A DNA stretch of 64,000 bases from positions 310,001 to 374,000 of the forward strand of contig NZ_FNAJ01000004.1 in NCBI RefSeq assembly GCF_900101905.1. Direction: 5' to 3'. Numbering within the stretch: position 1 is the stretch's first letter; each line of letters opens with the position of its first letter. Source of the DNA: Myxococcus virescens. Lineage in GTDB: Bacteria; Myxococcota; Myxococcia; Myxococcales; Myxococcaceae. Under the pieces are notes generated by a model. The model saw only the letters and a list, made by a program, of their open reading frames with translations, had not been told where the DNA came from and made no database searches. A program made the position numbers and the translations under genes. This document shows, in pieces, positions 47,731 through 56,535 of the stretch.

Positions 47731-48084
47731 ATGCTCAAGTCCGATCTGATCAACATCCTCGTGGCCAAGAGGGGCGTGACGCAGAAGCAGGCTGAGGCCA
47801 CCATCGAGACGATTTTCGAGTCGATGAAGGATGCCCTCTGCCGCGGCGAGAACATCGAGATTCGCGGGCTCGGTGCCTTTCACGTGAAGAACTACCAGGG
47901 CTACCAGGGCCGCAACCCGAAGACGGGGCAGGTCATCCCGGTGAAGCCCAAGCGCGGCCTGCTCTTCCGCACGGGCAAGGAGCTGCGCGACCGCGTGAAC
48001 CGTCCGGCGCCCCAGCAGGCCCAGACGGAGCTGCCCCCGCTTCCCGAAAGCAAGGGGCCGGGCAACACGGGCACGGGGCTCTAA
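47731..48084 (+). CDS. HU/IHF-family DNA-bending protein
   Basis: 117 residues from the ATG at 47731 (GGGAG upstream; an in-frame ATG at 47659 would add 24 non-conserved residues). The body is a normal nucleoid protein: KSDLINILVAKRGVTQKQAE, IRGLGAFHVKNYQGYQGRNP with the RNP tip of the DNA-binding arm, and VKPKRGLLFRTGKELRDRVN. IHF-beta-like features include the start and the GAF turn. About 23 extra residues, Pro/Gln-rich, follow the fold. It converges with sctV. Confidence 0.92.
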   Translation: MLKSDLINILVAKRGVTQKQAEATIETIFESMKDALCRGENIEIRGLGAFHVKNYQGYQGRNPKTGQVIPVKPKRGLLFRTGKELRDRVNRPAPQQAQTELPPLPESKGPGNTGTGL

Positions 48085-48095
48085 GCCCACCTCCG

Positions 48096-50162
48096 TCAGC
48101 GCCCCACCGCCACCGGCGACAGCCGGCCGATGGGGCGAATCTGGAGGGCCCCATCCAGTTCGCCATAGGTGAGCACTGCAACGTCCGGGAACGCGCCCTC
48201 GCACAGCCTGCGCAGAGGCCGCCGGACATCCGGAGCGGTGAGCAGCACGGCCCGTCCCTCAGTGGCCACCTGCCGCACGCCTTCGAGGATTTCCGCCACC
48301 CGCTCCGGGTCGGGCGCCAGCCCTCGCGGGCCCATGCCGCGCAGCACCTCTTCCACCTCCGGGTCCACGAGGTACGCGTACAGCGGCCCGGTGGGCGCGA
48401 ACTTGTGGCTGAGGTACCGCCGCAGCGCCTGCCGACAGCGCTCCGCGAGCGCGACGGCATCCCCTTCCGTCGTCGGCGACACCAGCGCCTCCAGGATGGC
48501 TCGCAAGTCCCGGATGCTGACGCCCTCCTGGAGCAGCTTGCGAAGCACGTCCGTGAGCAGCGGCAGCGGCACCTTCTGCAGCGCCTCCTTCACGAGCACG
48601 GGCGCCTGCGCCTCCAGCCCCTCCAGCAGTCCCTGGACGTCCTGCAGCCCCAGCAGGTCCGCGGCGCGGACACGCAGGATGGCGCGCACGTGGTCCGCGA
48701 CCAGCTCTCCCGGACGCCGCAGCGGCACTTGCGCCGTCTCCAGCAGGACCCGAGCCGACTCCGGAATGCGGCTGATGACCTTCCCGCTCGAGGGCTCCGT
48801 CGCGGCCTCCGCGCTCACCTGGAGGAACGCCAGTTCATCCGGAGGCGCCAGCGCGTAGAGCGCCCCCGGCAGCACCTGCCCTCCACCCGCCGGGACTTCG
48901 TCCACCAGGACGCGGTACTCACCCGGGCCCAGGTAGGCGGCCTGCGTGCGCACCCGGATGCCGGGCACCCGAACCCCCAGTTCGAAGAACAGCTCATCCC
49001 GCACGCCGTTCAACGTCTTGTGGACGAAGGCGGCGCCCTCCGCTTCGGCCAGCACCGTCAGGTCAGGCGCCAGGTCCAACGTGAGCGGGGAGACACCCAC
49101 GGGTGACGCGGCACTCTCCGGAGGGGCTCCAGCCGCGCCAGGCGCCACGCCCTCCGCGGGCGCGCCTGCTTTCTCTTCGACCTTCGAAACACCCGCGCGG
49201 CTCAGCACATGGCCGAGCCCGCCCAGGCCTCCCGCCAGCAGGAGGAACGTCACGTGCGGCATTCCCGGCATGAGGGCCAACGCGACGCACAGGCCCGCCA
49301 CCACCCAGAGCGTCCGTGCCTCTCCGAAGAACTGGGCCCCAATCTCCGCCCCCAGCGTGTCCTCTTCCTTCTCCGAGGCGACGCGCGTGACGACGAGGCC
49401 CGCGGCCACGGCGATGCACAGCGAGGGAACCTGGGACACCAGCCCGTCACCAATGGCGATGAGCGCGAATGTCGACGCCGCCTCGGCCAGGGGCATGCCT
49501 CCCTGCAGCACACCGATGACGGTTCCTCCGAGCAGGTTCACGGCGACGATGACCAGGCCCGCAATCACGTCCCCCTTCACGAACTTCATCGCGCCGTCCA
49601 TGGCGCCGAACATCTGTGACTCGCGCTCCAGGTCACGCCGCCGGCGCCTTGCTTGCGCCTGGTCGATGGCGCCCGCGCGCAGATCCGCGTCAATGGACAT
49701 CTGCTTGCCGGGCATCGCGTCCAGCGTGAACCGCGCGGACACCTCCGCCACCCGCTCCGCGCCCTTGGTGACGACCAGCAACTGCACCAGCGTGAGGATG
49801 GCGAACACCACCGCGCCCACAACGTAGTCGCCCCGGACGACGAACTCACCGAAGGCCTGGATGACGTCTCCCGCGTGCCCCTCCGCGAGCGCGAGCCGCG
49901 TGGAGGACACGTTGAGTGCCAACCGGAACAGCGTGGTGAACAGCAACAACGTGGGGAACGACGTCACCTTCAAGGCGTCCCGGGCACGCAGCGCGGCCAC
50001 CAGCAGGGCCACCGACGCCGCCAGATTGACGGCGAGCCCCGCGTCCAGGAGCCATGCGGGCAAGGGGATGATGAGCGCGCCCAGGACCGCGGCCATGGCG
50101 ATCGCCAACACCACGTCCGAGGAGTTTCGGGCCTTCAGCAACACCTTCATGAGGGGGTTCAT
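48096..50162 (-). CDS. sctV: Type III export gate protein SctV (FlhA/InvA family)
   Basis: Nonameric export-gate component. 688 residues: about seven or eight membrane helices in the first half, including SFPTLLLFTTLFRLALNVSS and the FHIPEP-type loop (KQMSIDADLRAGAIDQAQAR, DGAMKFVKGDVIAGLVI), then a large cytoplasmic domain (about 340-688) that receives chaperone-bound substrates. It is last in the leftward cluster; the start overlaps sctU as ATGA. Motifs do not separate flagellar FlhA from SctV, but the neighbours do. Confidence 0.93.
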   Translation of the reverse strand: MNPLMKVLLKARNSSDVVLAIAMAAVLGALIIPLPAWLLDAGLAVNLAASVALLVAALRARDALKVTSFPTLLLFTTLFRLALNVSSTRLALAEGHAGDVIQAFGEFVVRGDYVVGAVVFAILTLVQLLVVTKGAERVAEVSARFTLDAMPGKQMSIDADLRAGAIDQAQARRRRRDLERESQMFGAMDGAMKFVKGDVIAGLVIVAVNLLGGTVIGVLQGGMPLAEAASTFALIAIGDGLVSQVPSLCIAVAAGLVVTRVASEKEEDTLGAEIGAQFFGEARTLWVVAGLCVALALMPGMPHVTFLLLAGGLGGLGHVLSRAGVSKVEEKAGAPAEGVAPGAAGAPPESAASPVGVSPLTLDLAPDLTVLAEAEGAAFVHKTLNGVRDELFFELGVRVPGIRVRTQAAYLGPGEYRVLVDEVPAGGGQVLPGALYALAPPDELAFLQVSAEAATEPSSGKVISRIPESARVLLETAQVPLRRPGELVADHVRAILRVRAADLLGLQDVQGLLEGLEAQAPVLVKEALQKVPLPLLTDVLRKLLQEGVSIRDLRAILEALVSPTTEGDAVALAERCRQALRRYLSHKFAPTGPLYAYLVDPEVEEVLRGMGPRGLAPDPERVAEILEGVRQVATEGRAVLLTAPDVRRPLRRLCEGAFPDVAVLTYGELDGALQIRPIGRLSPVAVGR

Positions 50163-51208
50163 GACGTCTGTCTCCGTGGATGGTCGTCCAACTCCCGCGC
50201 ATCCATCGCCGTGCGCAGGACGACCGCCGCCGCCTGGTACAGCTCCTCTGGGATGGGCTCGCCCACGTCGTAGTGGATGAGGCTGCGTGCCAGCGGGATG
50301 TCCCGCACCACCGGAATGCCAAGTCGGCGGGCCTGCTCCCGCATGGCGAGCGCATCCCCTTCCCGGGCCTTGGCCACGAGATAGGGCGCCTCACATTCGT
50401 CGACGTCGTAGCGGAGCGCGACCGCGATGTGCGTGGGGTTGACGACCACGGCCGTCGCCTTTTGCACCCCGCGTGCCGCACCGCCCTGCGAAAGCTGGCG
50501 ATGCAGGGCCTTCCGCTGTCCCTTGTGCCGGGGGTCGCCCTCACTCTCCTTGTACTCGCGCTTCATCTCCTCGCGAGTCATCATCAAATCCTTGATGTGG
50601 CGCCGCCAGGCCAGCGCGTAGTCCCCCACGCCCAGCACCACCAGCAAACAGGCCAGGCGGCTCGCGAGTCCGGACACGTGCGCGACCACCAGGCGCAAGC
50701 CCTCCGTCCCCCCCAGCCACGCGGTCTTCATCGCATCCGGAGCGGCCTCCTCCGCATCGCGCCAGACGAGCGCCCCCACCAGGCAGACAATCAGCAGCGT
50801 CTTCGCCAGTTCCACCCAGGGGCGCCAGCTGAAGAGCCGCTGCATGCCCGCCACCAGACTGATGCGCTCAAGCTTCGGCTCGACATGCAGGAGCTCGGCT
50901 TCCAGACCCACCGTGGCCACGGACACGAGCAGCGCCGCGGCGAACGCGCCCCCCAGCACCGGGCCACAAAAACGCGCGGCAATCCAGAGCCCTTCCTGCC
51001 ACGCCCCAAGGTCCTGCTGTCCCAGGAAGAGGTGCTCCGTCCATGCCTGGAGCCTCGCCATGCCCACTGGCGCGGCCTCCGTGAGCCCGAACAAACCACC
51101 CGCCGTCACCGCGCTGGCGTTCAGCAAGCGGCTGCGGGGAATCTGTCCTTTGCGCCGTGCTTCACGAAGGCGCTTCGCGCTGGGCTTCTCTGTCTTCTCC
51201 CCACTCAC
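50159..51208 (-). CDS. sctU: Type III export switch protein SctU (FlhB/YscU family)
   Basis: 349 residues. Begins GEKTEKPSAKRLREARRKGQ, typical for the family, with four membrane helices. A cytoplasmic domain with the autocleavage site NPTH (257-260; VVVNPTHIAVALRYD) and a C-terminal PLARSLIHYDVGEPIPEELY follow. Self-cleavage at Asn257/Pro258 would control the change in substrate class. GTG start overlaps the sctT stop; stop overlaps sctV. Confidence 0.94.
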   Translation of the reverse strand: MSGEKTEKPSAKRLREARRKGQIPRSRLLNASAVTAGGLFGLTEAAPVGMARLQAWTEHLFLGQQDLGAWQEGLWIAARFCGPVLGGAFAAALLVSVATVGLEAELLHVEPKLERISLVAGMQRLFSWRPWVELAKTLLIVCLVGALVWRDAEEAAPDAMKTAWLGGTEGLRLVVAHVSGLASRLACLLVVLGVGDYALAWRRHIKDLMMTREEMKREYKESEGDPRHKGQRKALHRQLSQGGAARGVQKATAVVVNPTHIAVALRYDVDECEAPYLVAKAREGDALAMREQARRLGIPVVRDIPLARSLIHYDVGEPIPEELYQAAAVVLRTAMDARELDDHPRRQTS

Positions 51209-51999
51209 CGCGTCACCTCCGCCAGCAACGCCAGCGCGCCTTCCACGGACAACACGCCCGCCAACAGCCGCTCACACAACACGCCCGTCCCCAGCCACAA
51301 CAAGGCGCCCCCACCCAGAATCTTCAGCGGCGTCCCCACCTCCTGAAGATTCACCTGTGGTGCCGCTCGCGAGGCCAGGCCCAGGAAACAGTCCACGGTC
51401 AGCACCGCCGCGGCGATCGGCGCCCCCACCGCCAGCCCCGTGGCCATGGCCGCGCCCGCCAGCAGGACGACATGCAGCGTGGCCGCCTCGGTTGGAACGA
51501 AGGCGCCGAGCTTCACGACGCCGAACCCACGCAGCACGCTGGAGAGGACGAGCGGCCACATGCCACCGGAGACCACCAGCGCCACCAGCAGATGGTAGAG
51601 CCCCTCCCCTGCCGCGGACTCACGGCTCCCCGCCAGGGGCAGACTCACCTCGGCGGAGGTTCCACGAAGCAGGTCGATGAAGCGGCCCCCCATGCGCGCG
51701 GCATCGAAGGGGAGTGCCGCGACCAACCCCACGGACGTCCCGAAGAGCAGCTCGCGAATCACCCATCCTCCCAGGGCCACCGCGGACGTGACAGGCGCAT
51801 CCAGCACCACGCCCGCCTCCACCCGGAGGAAGAGCGACAGGGACAGCACCAATGCCAGGCGGACCATCGTCGGCGTGGCCTGTCCTCCCAGTAGCGGACA
51901 CAGGAACGTCATGGGCAGCAGCCGCGCGGCACACAGCGCCACCACGATGATGTCCGGCGCCAGTGACTCGAGCCAGGCGCGGAGTGGCTCCAGATTCAT
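51205..51999 (-). CDS. sctT: Type III export gate protein SctT (FliR family)
   Basis: 264 residues from the ATG at 51999, which overlaps the sctS stop as ATGA. Six to eight hydrophobic segments; the family pattern includes ARLLPMTFLCPLLGGQATPT, RELLFGTSVGLVAALPFDAA with an Arg-Glu-Leu-Leu-Gly-type turn, and GGRFIDLLRGTSAEVSLP. In the export gate it caps the SctR/S helix. Identity is supported mainly by order: R, S, T, U. Confidence 0.9.
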   Translation of the reverse strand: MNLEPLRAWLESLAPDIIVVALCAARLLPMTFLCPLLGGQATPTMVRLALVLSLSLFLRVEAGVVLDAPVTSAVALGGWVIRELLFGTSVGLVAALPFDAARMGGRFIDLLRGTSAEVSLPLAGSRESAAGEGLYHLLVALVVSGGMWPLVLSSVLRGFGVVKLGAFVPTEAATLHVVLLAGAAMATGLAVGAPIAAAVLTVDCFLGLASRAAPQVNLQEVGTPLKILGGGALLWLGTGVLCERLLAGVLSVEGALALLAEVTR

Positions 52000-52265
52000 G
52001 CCGCGACCTCGGAGATGAGCATCAGGAGCTGGTGGGTGAAGCGCGTGAGCTGCCCGGCAATCCAGGGCCCGGCGAGGACCAGTGCCAGGACGGCCGCGCA
52101 CAGCTTGGGCACCACCGACAACGTGGACTCTTGAAGCTGGGTGGTGGCCTGGAAGAGGCTCGACAAGAACCCCACCACCAGGCTCGCGCCAATGGGCGGC
52201 AACGACGCCATCACCATCAACAGCAGGGCCTCACGTCCCAGGGTGAGGAAGACATCCTGGGTCAT
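51996..52265 (-). CDS. sctS: Type III export gate protein SctS (FliQ family)
   Basis: 89 residues, two membrane helices, normal FliQ/SctS size. TQDVFLTLGREALLLMVMAS, then PPIGASLVVGFLSSLFQATT and QESTLSVVPKLCAAVLALVL; the central FQATTQLQE turn is the best-conserved part of the family. The ATG at 52265 is four bases from the sctR stop; its own stop overlaps sctT by four bases. Confidence 0.93.
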   Translation of the reverse strand: MTQDVFLTLGREALLLMVMASLPPIGASLVVGFLSSLFQATTQLQESTLSVVPKLCAAVLALVLAGPWIAGQLTRFTHQLLMLISEVAA

Positions 52266-52269
52266 GGTG

Positions 52270-53001
52270 TCACCGGTAGCCGAGGATGAGGCCCCGCGCG
52301 AGCAGCGACCAGCCATCCACGGCGACAAAGAGGAGAATCTTGAAGGGCAGACTCACCTGGCTGGGTGACAGCGTCTGCATCCCCAGCGCGAGCAGCACGT
52401 TGGCAATCACCATGTCCAGCACGAGGAACGGGAGGAAGACGAGGAAGCCAATCTGGAAGGCTTCCTTCAGCTCGGTGATGACGAAGGCAGGAATGACGAC
52501 GAAGAGGTCCGTCTCCCGCACCGCGTCCATCTCCTCCACCGGACGTAGCTCGCGCGCCAGGTCCACGAAGCGCGCGCGCTCCTCAGCGCTCCCGTGCTTG
52601 ACCAGGAAGGCGCGCAGCGGCTCCGACACGCGGCTCGCGGCGGAGAGCATCTCCGCGCCGGAGCCCGACGCCACCTCCGCGTAGGCCACCTGCCCCGCGT
52701 CGTACATGCGCTCCATCACCGGGGCCATGATGTGCCCGGTGAGCACCGCCGCCAGGCCCGTGAGCACGATGGTAGGCGGCGCCTGCTGCGTGCCCATGGC
52801 CGAGCGGGCGAGCGACAACACGACGGCAATCTTCGAGAAGCTCGTCAGCATCAGCACCGCGAACGGCAGCAGCGACATCACCGCGAGCATGCCCATCATC
52901 GACAGAGGGCTGCCTGCGTACGACATCCGAGACAGCGAATTCTCCGCCGCGGCGGCCGCGGCAGGAACCAGCAGGAGCGCTCCCAGCAAGCCGTGGCTCA
53001 T
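52270..53001 (-). CDS. sctR: Type III export gate protein SctR (FliP family)
   Basis: 243 residues. A signal-like N-terminus (about 20 residues, Ala-rich) then the FliP/SctR core: LPFAVLMLTSFSKIAVVLSL, ARSAMGTQQAPPTIVLTGLA, and the late FLPFLVLDMVIANVLLALGM and LSPSQVSLPFKILLFVAVDG. A signal peptide is a FliP-type trait that most SctR proteins lack. The ATG at 53001 overlaps the FliO-like gene by four bases. Confidence 0.93.
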   Translation of the reverse strand: MSHGLLGALLLVPAAAAAAENSLSRMSYAGSPLSMMGMLAVMSLLPFAVLMLTSFSKIAVVLSLARSAMGTQQAPPTIVLTGLAAVLTGHIMAPVMERMYDAGQVAYAEVASGSGAEMLSAASRVSEPLRAFLVKHGSAEERARFVDLARELRPVEEMDAVRETDLFVVIPAFVITELKEAFQIGFLVFLPFLVLDMVIANVLLALGMQTLSPSQVSLPFKILLFVAVDGWSLLARGLILGYR

Positions 53002-53432
53002 GGCCCCTCCCGCCGGCCCCGAATCGTGCGGGACCTGGGCATGGGCCGCCGGGCTTGCGCCAGGACATGGCCGAACTCCGGCGCTGGCGCTGGCGTCTCG
53101 CGAATCTCCGCGAACGCGTCACCGAAGGCCACGAGGTAGCTGCGCCCATCCACCTCCACGAGCGCAACACCGCACCGTTGCGACAGTCCCGCTCGCGATA
53201 CGATGTTCAGCCGTGGCGCCGTGGGTTCGCCCCTGACGACAGCGCCGCGCCGGTGCAACCACCATCCCAGCGCGGCCAGCGCCACGACGCCCAACAGCCA
53301 CCGCGCGGCCACCGTGGTGGACACCCCTGCCACCGGGCCCATCACCGCCAACCCCAGCACCAGTGCGCCCGCCAACAGCAAGCGCGAGCGCGGCGAATGA
53401 ACGAAACGCTGTGCATTCATGACGGGACTCAC
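52998..53432 (-). CDS. FliO-like membrane protein in the T3SS cluster
   Basis: 144 residues from the GTG at 53432 (GTGA overlap with sctQ; ATG 53420 is an alternative). Two hydrophobic helices (about 19-38 and 43-61) precede a cytoplasmic FliO-type domain: RLNIVSRAGLSQRCGVALVE and VDGRSYLVAFGDAFAEI, which fit the family's pattern of a Leu-rich strand and VxxxGRxxLLG-like turn. FliO helps assemble FliP rings in flagella and is normally missing from non-flagellar systems. It lies directly upstream of sctR, as fliO does before fliP. Confidence 0.72.
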   Translation of the reverse strand: MSPVMNAQRFVHSPRSRLLLAGALVLGLAVMGPVAGVSTTVAARWLLGVVALAALGWWLHRRGAVVRGEPTAPRLNIVSRAGLSQRCGVALVEVDGRSYLVAFGDAFAEIRETPAPAPEFGHVLAQARRPMPRSRTIRGRREGP

Positions 53433-54574
53433 GGCAGCAGCGCCAGGACGCGGGCTCCAACCTCGCCCTCGATTTCCACCAACTCGGCGCGGGCCACCGC
53501 GCGGTCTCCCACGCGCAGCACCACCGGCTCACTGGCGTTGATGTGCAGGGGAAGCAGCGCGCCTGGCTTGAGCGCCGCGAGCTCCGACAGGGGAATCATC
53601 ACCCGCGTCAGCTCGATTTCCACATCCACGGGCAGCGGAGGCATGCCCTCCTCCTGCTTGTTCACGGCCACCATGTCCGACTCCTGGGGAATCCCGCGCC
53701 CCTGCGCGCGGGTCAGTGAAAAGCCCTCGGCGAGGAAGTCTCCCGAGAGCGCGAATCCGCGCGTCACCAGCCGCCCCGGCCCGAAGAGCTGGCCGGCCTG
53801 CTTGCGCACACCTTCGAAGACGACGACGTCCCCCACCACGAGCGCATCCAGAGCGTTCGCGGGCAGCGGCGTCTGGCCTACGAGGCACCGGGCCTCCAGC
53901 GAGGCGGCCAGCACCTCTGGCGCGATGCGCGGCGCGCGCTCCACCGGCAGCGCTTGAAAGACTGTCTGGACCACCTGTGACGGCAGCAGCAACCGCGCGC
54001 CCGCGCGCGACTCGCCCACGGTCACCATCAACTCGATGCCAACCAAGGGTTCGCGAGGGTCCAAGCGCGCCACCACGTCCGACCTGGACATCGTCACGCC
54101 CGCGAGCCGTGGACCGAGCCACGGGTATGCCCCGCCCGCCGCCCTCACCGCGGAGAGCGCGACCAGCAGGACATAGGCCAACGTCGCCTCTTCCAACCGG
54201 GCCAACTCCGTCACCACGCCGGGCCGCTGCCCCGCGCCAGCGATGCGCTCCAGCCCCATGAAGGCGAGCGCGGGCTCCAGCTCCAGCACCGCCGTGCCCC
54301 CCACCGCCGACAGCTCCAGCAGCGCGAAAATCGCGGGCTCGCCCAGTCCAACCGAAGGCGAGACGACGGACTCCAGAAAGCGGGCCTCCGCAAGCACGGG
54401 ACAGCCGAGTTCCCGAGTCAGGGCCGCCATCACCGCGTCCAGCGCCTCCCTTCCGAGGCCCCCGGCCTGGGGCCGTTCCGCGAGCACGAGGTGGGCCCGG
54501 GTCAGCCGGCGCGCCCCCAAGCGGCGCAGGGGGCGGACCTTCCGGCTGGCGGCATGTTCGATACGGGTATTCAT
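53429..54574 (-). CDS. sctQ: T3SS C-ring protein SctQ (FliN/YscQ family)
   Basis: 381 residues from the ATG at 54574 (CGGAG upstream). The N-terminal half is FliM/SctQ-like but poorly conserved (ALDAVMAALTRELGCPVLAE). Two SpoA domains are present: the first near CLVGQTPLPANALDALVVGD, and the second at the C-terminus, PLPVDVEIELTRVMIPLSEL, ALKPGALLPLHINASEPVVL. An internal start that makes the free second SpoA domain, known in other SctQ proteins, is possible at GTG/ATG codons around 53650-53670. Confidence 0.86.
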   Translation of the reverse strand: MNTRIEHAASRKVRPLRRLGARRLTRAHLVLAERPQAGGLGREALDAVMAALTRELGCPVLAEARFLESVVSPSVGLGEPAIFALLELSAVGGTAVLELEPALAFMGLERIAGAGQRPGVVTELARLEEATLAYVLLVALSAVRAAGGAYPWLGPRLAGVTMSRSDVVARLDPREPLVGIELMVTVGESRAGARLLLPSQVVQTVFQALPVERAPRIAPEVLAASLEARCLVGQTPLPANALDALVVGDVVVFEGVRKQAGQLFGPGRLVTRGFALSGDFLAEGFSLTRAQGRGIPQESDMVAVNKQEEGMPPLPVDVEIELTRVMIPLSELAALKPGALLPLHINASEPVVLRVGDRAVARAELVEIEGEVGARVLALLP

Positions 54575-54721
54575 CGGTGGCTCCGCTGCTGCATCGAGAC
54601 GCACGCCTCCCGTGCAGGGCCCCCGCCAGGGGCCGGGCTCGTGGAGTCGCGGGGTTGGGAGGGCATGGCATCCGCGCGCGGGACGCCGGGTACGCGGGCC
54701 GGGACGGCGCCGCTTCCAGAC

Positions 54722-55213
54722 TCAGCGCGTGGCCTCGCGAATCAAGCGGTCGGCCAGTGCCCCCAGCGCGGGAGGTACCTCTGTCGCCTGTGGTGCCAGA
54801 CTCGCATCGGGAAACAAGGTCCGGTGGTACGGAGGCAGACGCCGAAAGATTTCCCGGCGAAGCATGGGAGGCGCGTCACTCATGAGGCGCCTCAGCCGAG
54901 CAGCGGCATCAGCTCGCTCCCCGAACTCCAACGCCACCTTCGCCTGTCGCTGCGCGGAGGGCAGCGCGGACAGACGCTGGAGGTGCTCCCGCGCGCGCAC
55001 CGCAGATTCCTCGCCCAGTTCGCCCAGCAGGGTGCCCGCCCGCTCCCGCCCCAGCACCCACGCGACGAGCGCGAGGCGTTCGAATGGAATCGGCAAGGGG
55101 CCCACCAGACGGGGCACCTCCTCGGTCGGTGCAGCGGCCCGGACGGACGCGGAGCTCCGGCCTGGCCGAGGCTTGCGCCCTATACGTGTCGCATCCATGC
55201 GTTCGCGCTCCAT
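54722..55213 (-). CDS. T3SS-associated protein at the sctK position, FliG-like pattern
   Basis: 163 residues from the ATG at 55213 (GAGGTGG upstream; a GTG at 55219 is alternative). The central part (ERLALVAWVLGRERAGTLLG, EESAVRAREHLQRLSALPSA) resembles the N-terminal domain of FliG in helix pattern and its Leu/Gly turn, followed by ARLRRLMSDAPPMLRREIFR, like a second FliG/MgtE-type helix repeat. It lies between sctJ and sctQ, where sctK sits in Ysc-type operons. The FliG relation is inference; SctK is the other option. Confidence 0.6.
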   Translation of the reverse strand: MERERMDATRIGRKPRPGRSSASVRAAAPTEEVPRLVGPLPIPFERLALVAWVLGRERAGTLLGELGEESAVRAREHLQRLSALPSAQRQAKVALEFGERADAAARLRRLMSDAPPMLRREIFRRLPPYHRTLFPDASLAPQATEVPPALGALADRLIREATR

Positions 55214-55220
55214 GGCCACC

Positions 55221-56024
55221 TCACGCCACCTTGCGCGCCGGTCCCGGTGACAACACGGGCCGCGCAGGTCCAGGCGGTGCGGACGGAGTCGGTGTCCGGT
55301 CGCGGTAGTGCCGCATCCGGAGCGTCACCAGCACCAGCGCCACCGACAGCCCCGTCACCATCAGACCCAACACGGCCAAGAGGGCACGCAGTCGGGTCAG
55401 CGGAGACGCGCCCACCTCCGTCGGAGCCTCCACTCGGGTGGAGACCTCGTCCACCAACAGCGAGACGGCTTCCGGCGACAGGCCCTCCACACCACCCGCG
55501 AGGAGGACCTTCAACGTCTCGGAGGATTGCCGCACCCGTGCCGCATTGCCCGGCGCCACGCGAAGCATGGCCGAGGCCTTCGATGGCCCCGGGGCCTGTC
55601 CCACTCTCGGCGGCGCGGGCACCACCAGGTGGACGCGCGCGAGCAGCACCCCTTCCACGGATTGGAGCGTCTTCTCCAGGCTCCGCTCCATCACCCTCAC
55701 TCGGCAGACGCTCTCCTCCACCGGCGTGCGCACCAGCCCGCCACCGCCGAAGACGTCACAGCCCACTTCCTCCTTCGGCCTCGGCAGCCCCAGCTCCGAC
55801 AGGATGCGGACCGCGTCCGAGGCGTGCTCATCCGCCACCTCGATGGACCACGTGGGCTTCTTGCCCGCTTCGGAGACCTTGCGCGCGTCGAGCCCTCGCT
55901 CGACGAGCACGGATTGAAGCTCGTTGGCCTGCCGCTCATCCAGACCATGCTGGATGCGCTCGCGGCAGGCGGTGACGCTGACGAGTAGCACGAGGAAGAA
56001 AGCGCGACGGAAAAGCAAACGCAT
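55221..56024 (-). CDS. sctJ: T3SS inner-ring lipoprotein SctJ (YscJ/FliF-type)
   Basis: 267 residues. Lipoprotein signal LVLLVSVTAC with Cys20, two ring-building domains (ERQANELQSVLVERGLDARK; VCRVRVMERSLEKTLQSVEG followed by ARVHLVVPAPP), and a C-terminal membrane helix (about 213-235, ALLAVLGLMVTGLSVALVLV). This arrangement is that of SctJ and not of the longer FliF. The start has GAGGAGC. Gaps to the neighbours are only 7 and 10 bases. Confidence 0.92.
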   Translation of the reverse strand: MRLLFRRAFFLVLLVSVTACRERIQHGLDERQANELQSVLVERGLDARKVSEAGKKPTWSIEVADEHASDAVRILSELGLPRPKEEVGCDVFGGGGLVRTPVEESVCRVRVMERSLEKTLQSVEGVLLARVHLVVPAPPRVGQAPGPSKASAMLRVAPGNAARVRQSSETLKVLLAGGVEGLSPEAVSLLVDEVSTRVEAPTEVGASPLTRLRALLAVLGLMVTGLSVALVLVTLRMRHYRDRTPTPSAPPGPARPVLSPGPARKVA

Positions 56025-56034
56025 CGGGTGCTCC

Positions 56035-56520
56035 TCAAACCTGGGTCTGGAGGACCTGCTTGACGCCGCCGGTCGCCTTCTCGACGACCTTGCCGGCGAG
56101 GTCGAGCTCCTGGCTCGCCCGGTAGACATGGGCCTGCAACGCGAGCAACTCCGCGGGCGTGAAGCTGCGGCCGGACTGCGCCAGCTGAAGGATGTGGTCC
56201 AGCCGCTTTTGCGCCTGCCCCACCCGGTCCAGCACCTGCGCCGCCTGCTGCGCTCGCGCCGCCTGCACCGAGTCCACGCGAGTGCCCGGCTTCACGTCCG
56301 CGCAGCCCGGCGCGGCGGGCCCCACCCCTTCGGCCCGGGAGACACCCCGCGGCGCCGCCGTGGGCGCGGGCTTCGGCGGCCCCTCCGTGGCCACCGGAAC
56401 CCCAGTGCCCTTCGCAGGCCCTTGCACCTCGTCCAACACCTCGCTGAATCGCTCCCGGCTGGGCTCCACCGCGGGCGACGCGCCCGCTCCCCCCACCGGC
56501 CCCAACGTGTCCATGGCCAT
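56035..56520 (-). CDS. sctI: T3SS inner-rod protein SctI
   Basis: 161 residues, of which about 95 are Pro/Ala-rich and probably disordered. The C-terminal part (FTPAELLALQAHVYRASQEL, KVVEKATGGVKQVLQTQ) matches the SctI/YscI pattern: Leu-Leu-x-Leu-Gln, Ser-x-Glu-Leu, Lys-Val and a final LxxQ. The family is short, so the call rests on this end and on location just before sctJ. ATG at 56520; an ATG at 56514 is an alternative. Confidence 0.8.
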   Translation of the reverse strand: MAMDTLGPVGGAGASPAVEPSRERFSEVLDEVQGPAKGTGVPVATEGPPKPAPTAAPRGVSRAEGVGPAAPGCADVKPGTRVDSVQAARAQQAAQVLDRVGQAQKRLDHILQLAQSGRSFTPAELLALQAHVYRASQELDLAGKVVEKATGGVKQVLQTQV

Positions 56521-56535
56521 GGCTGGTGTCGCTCC

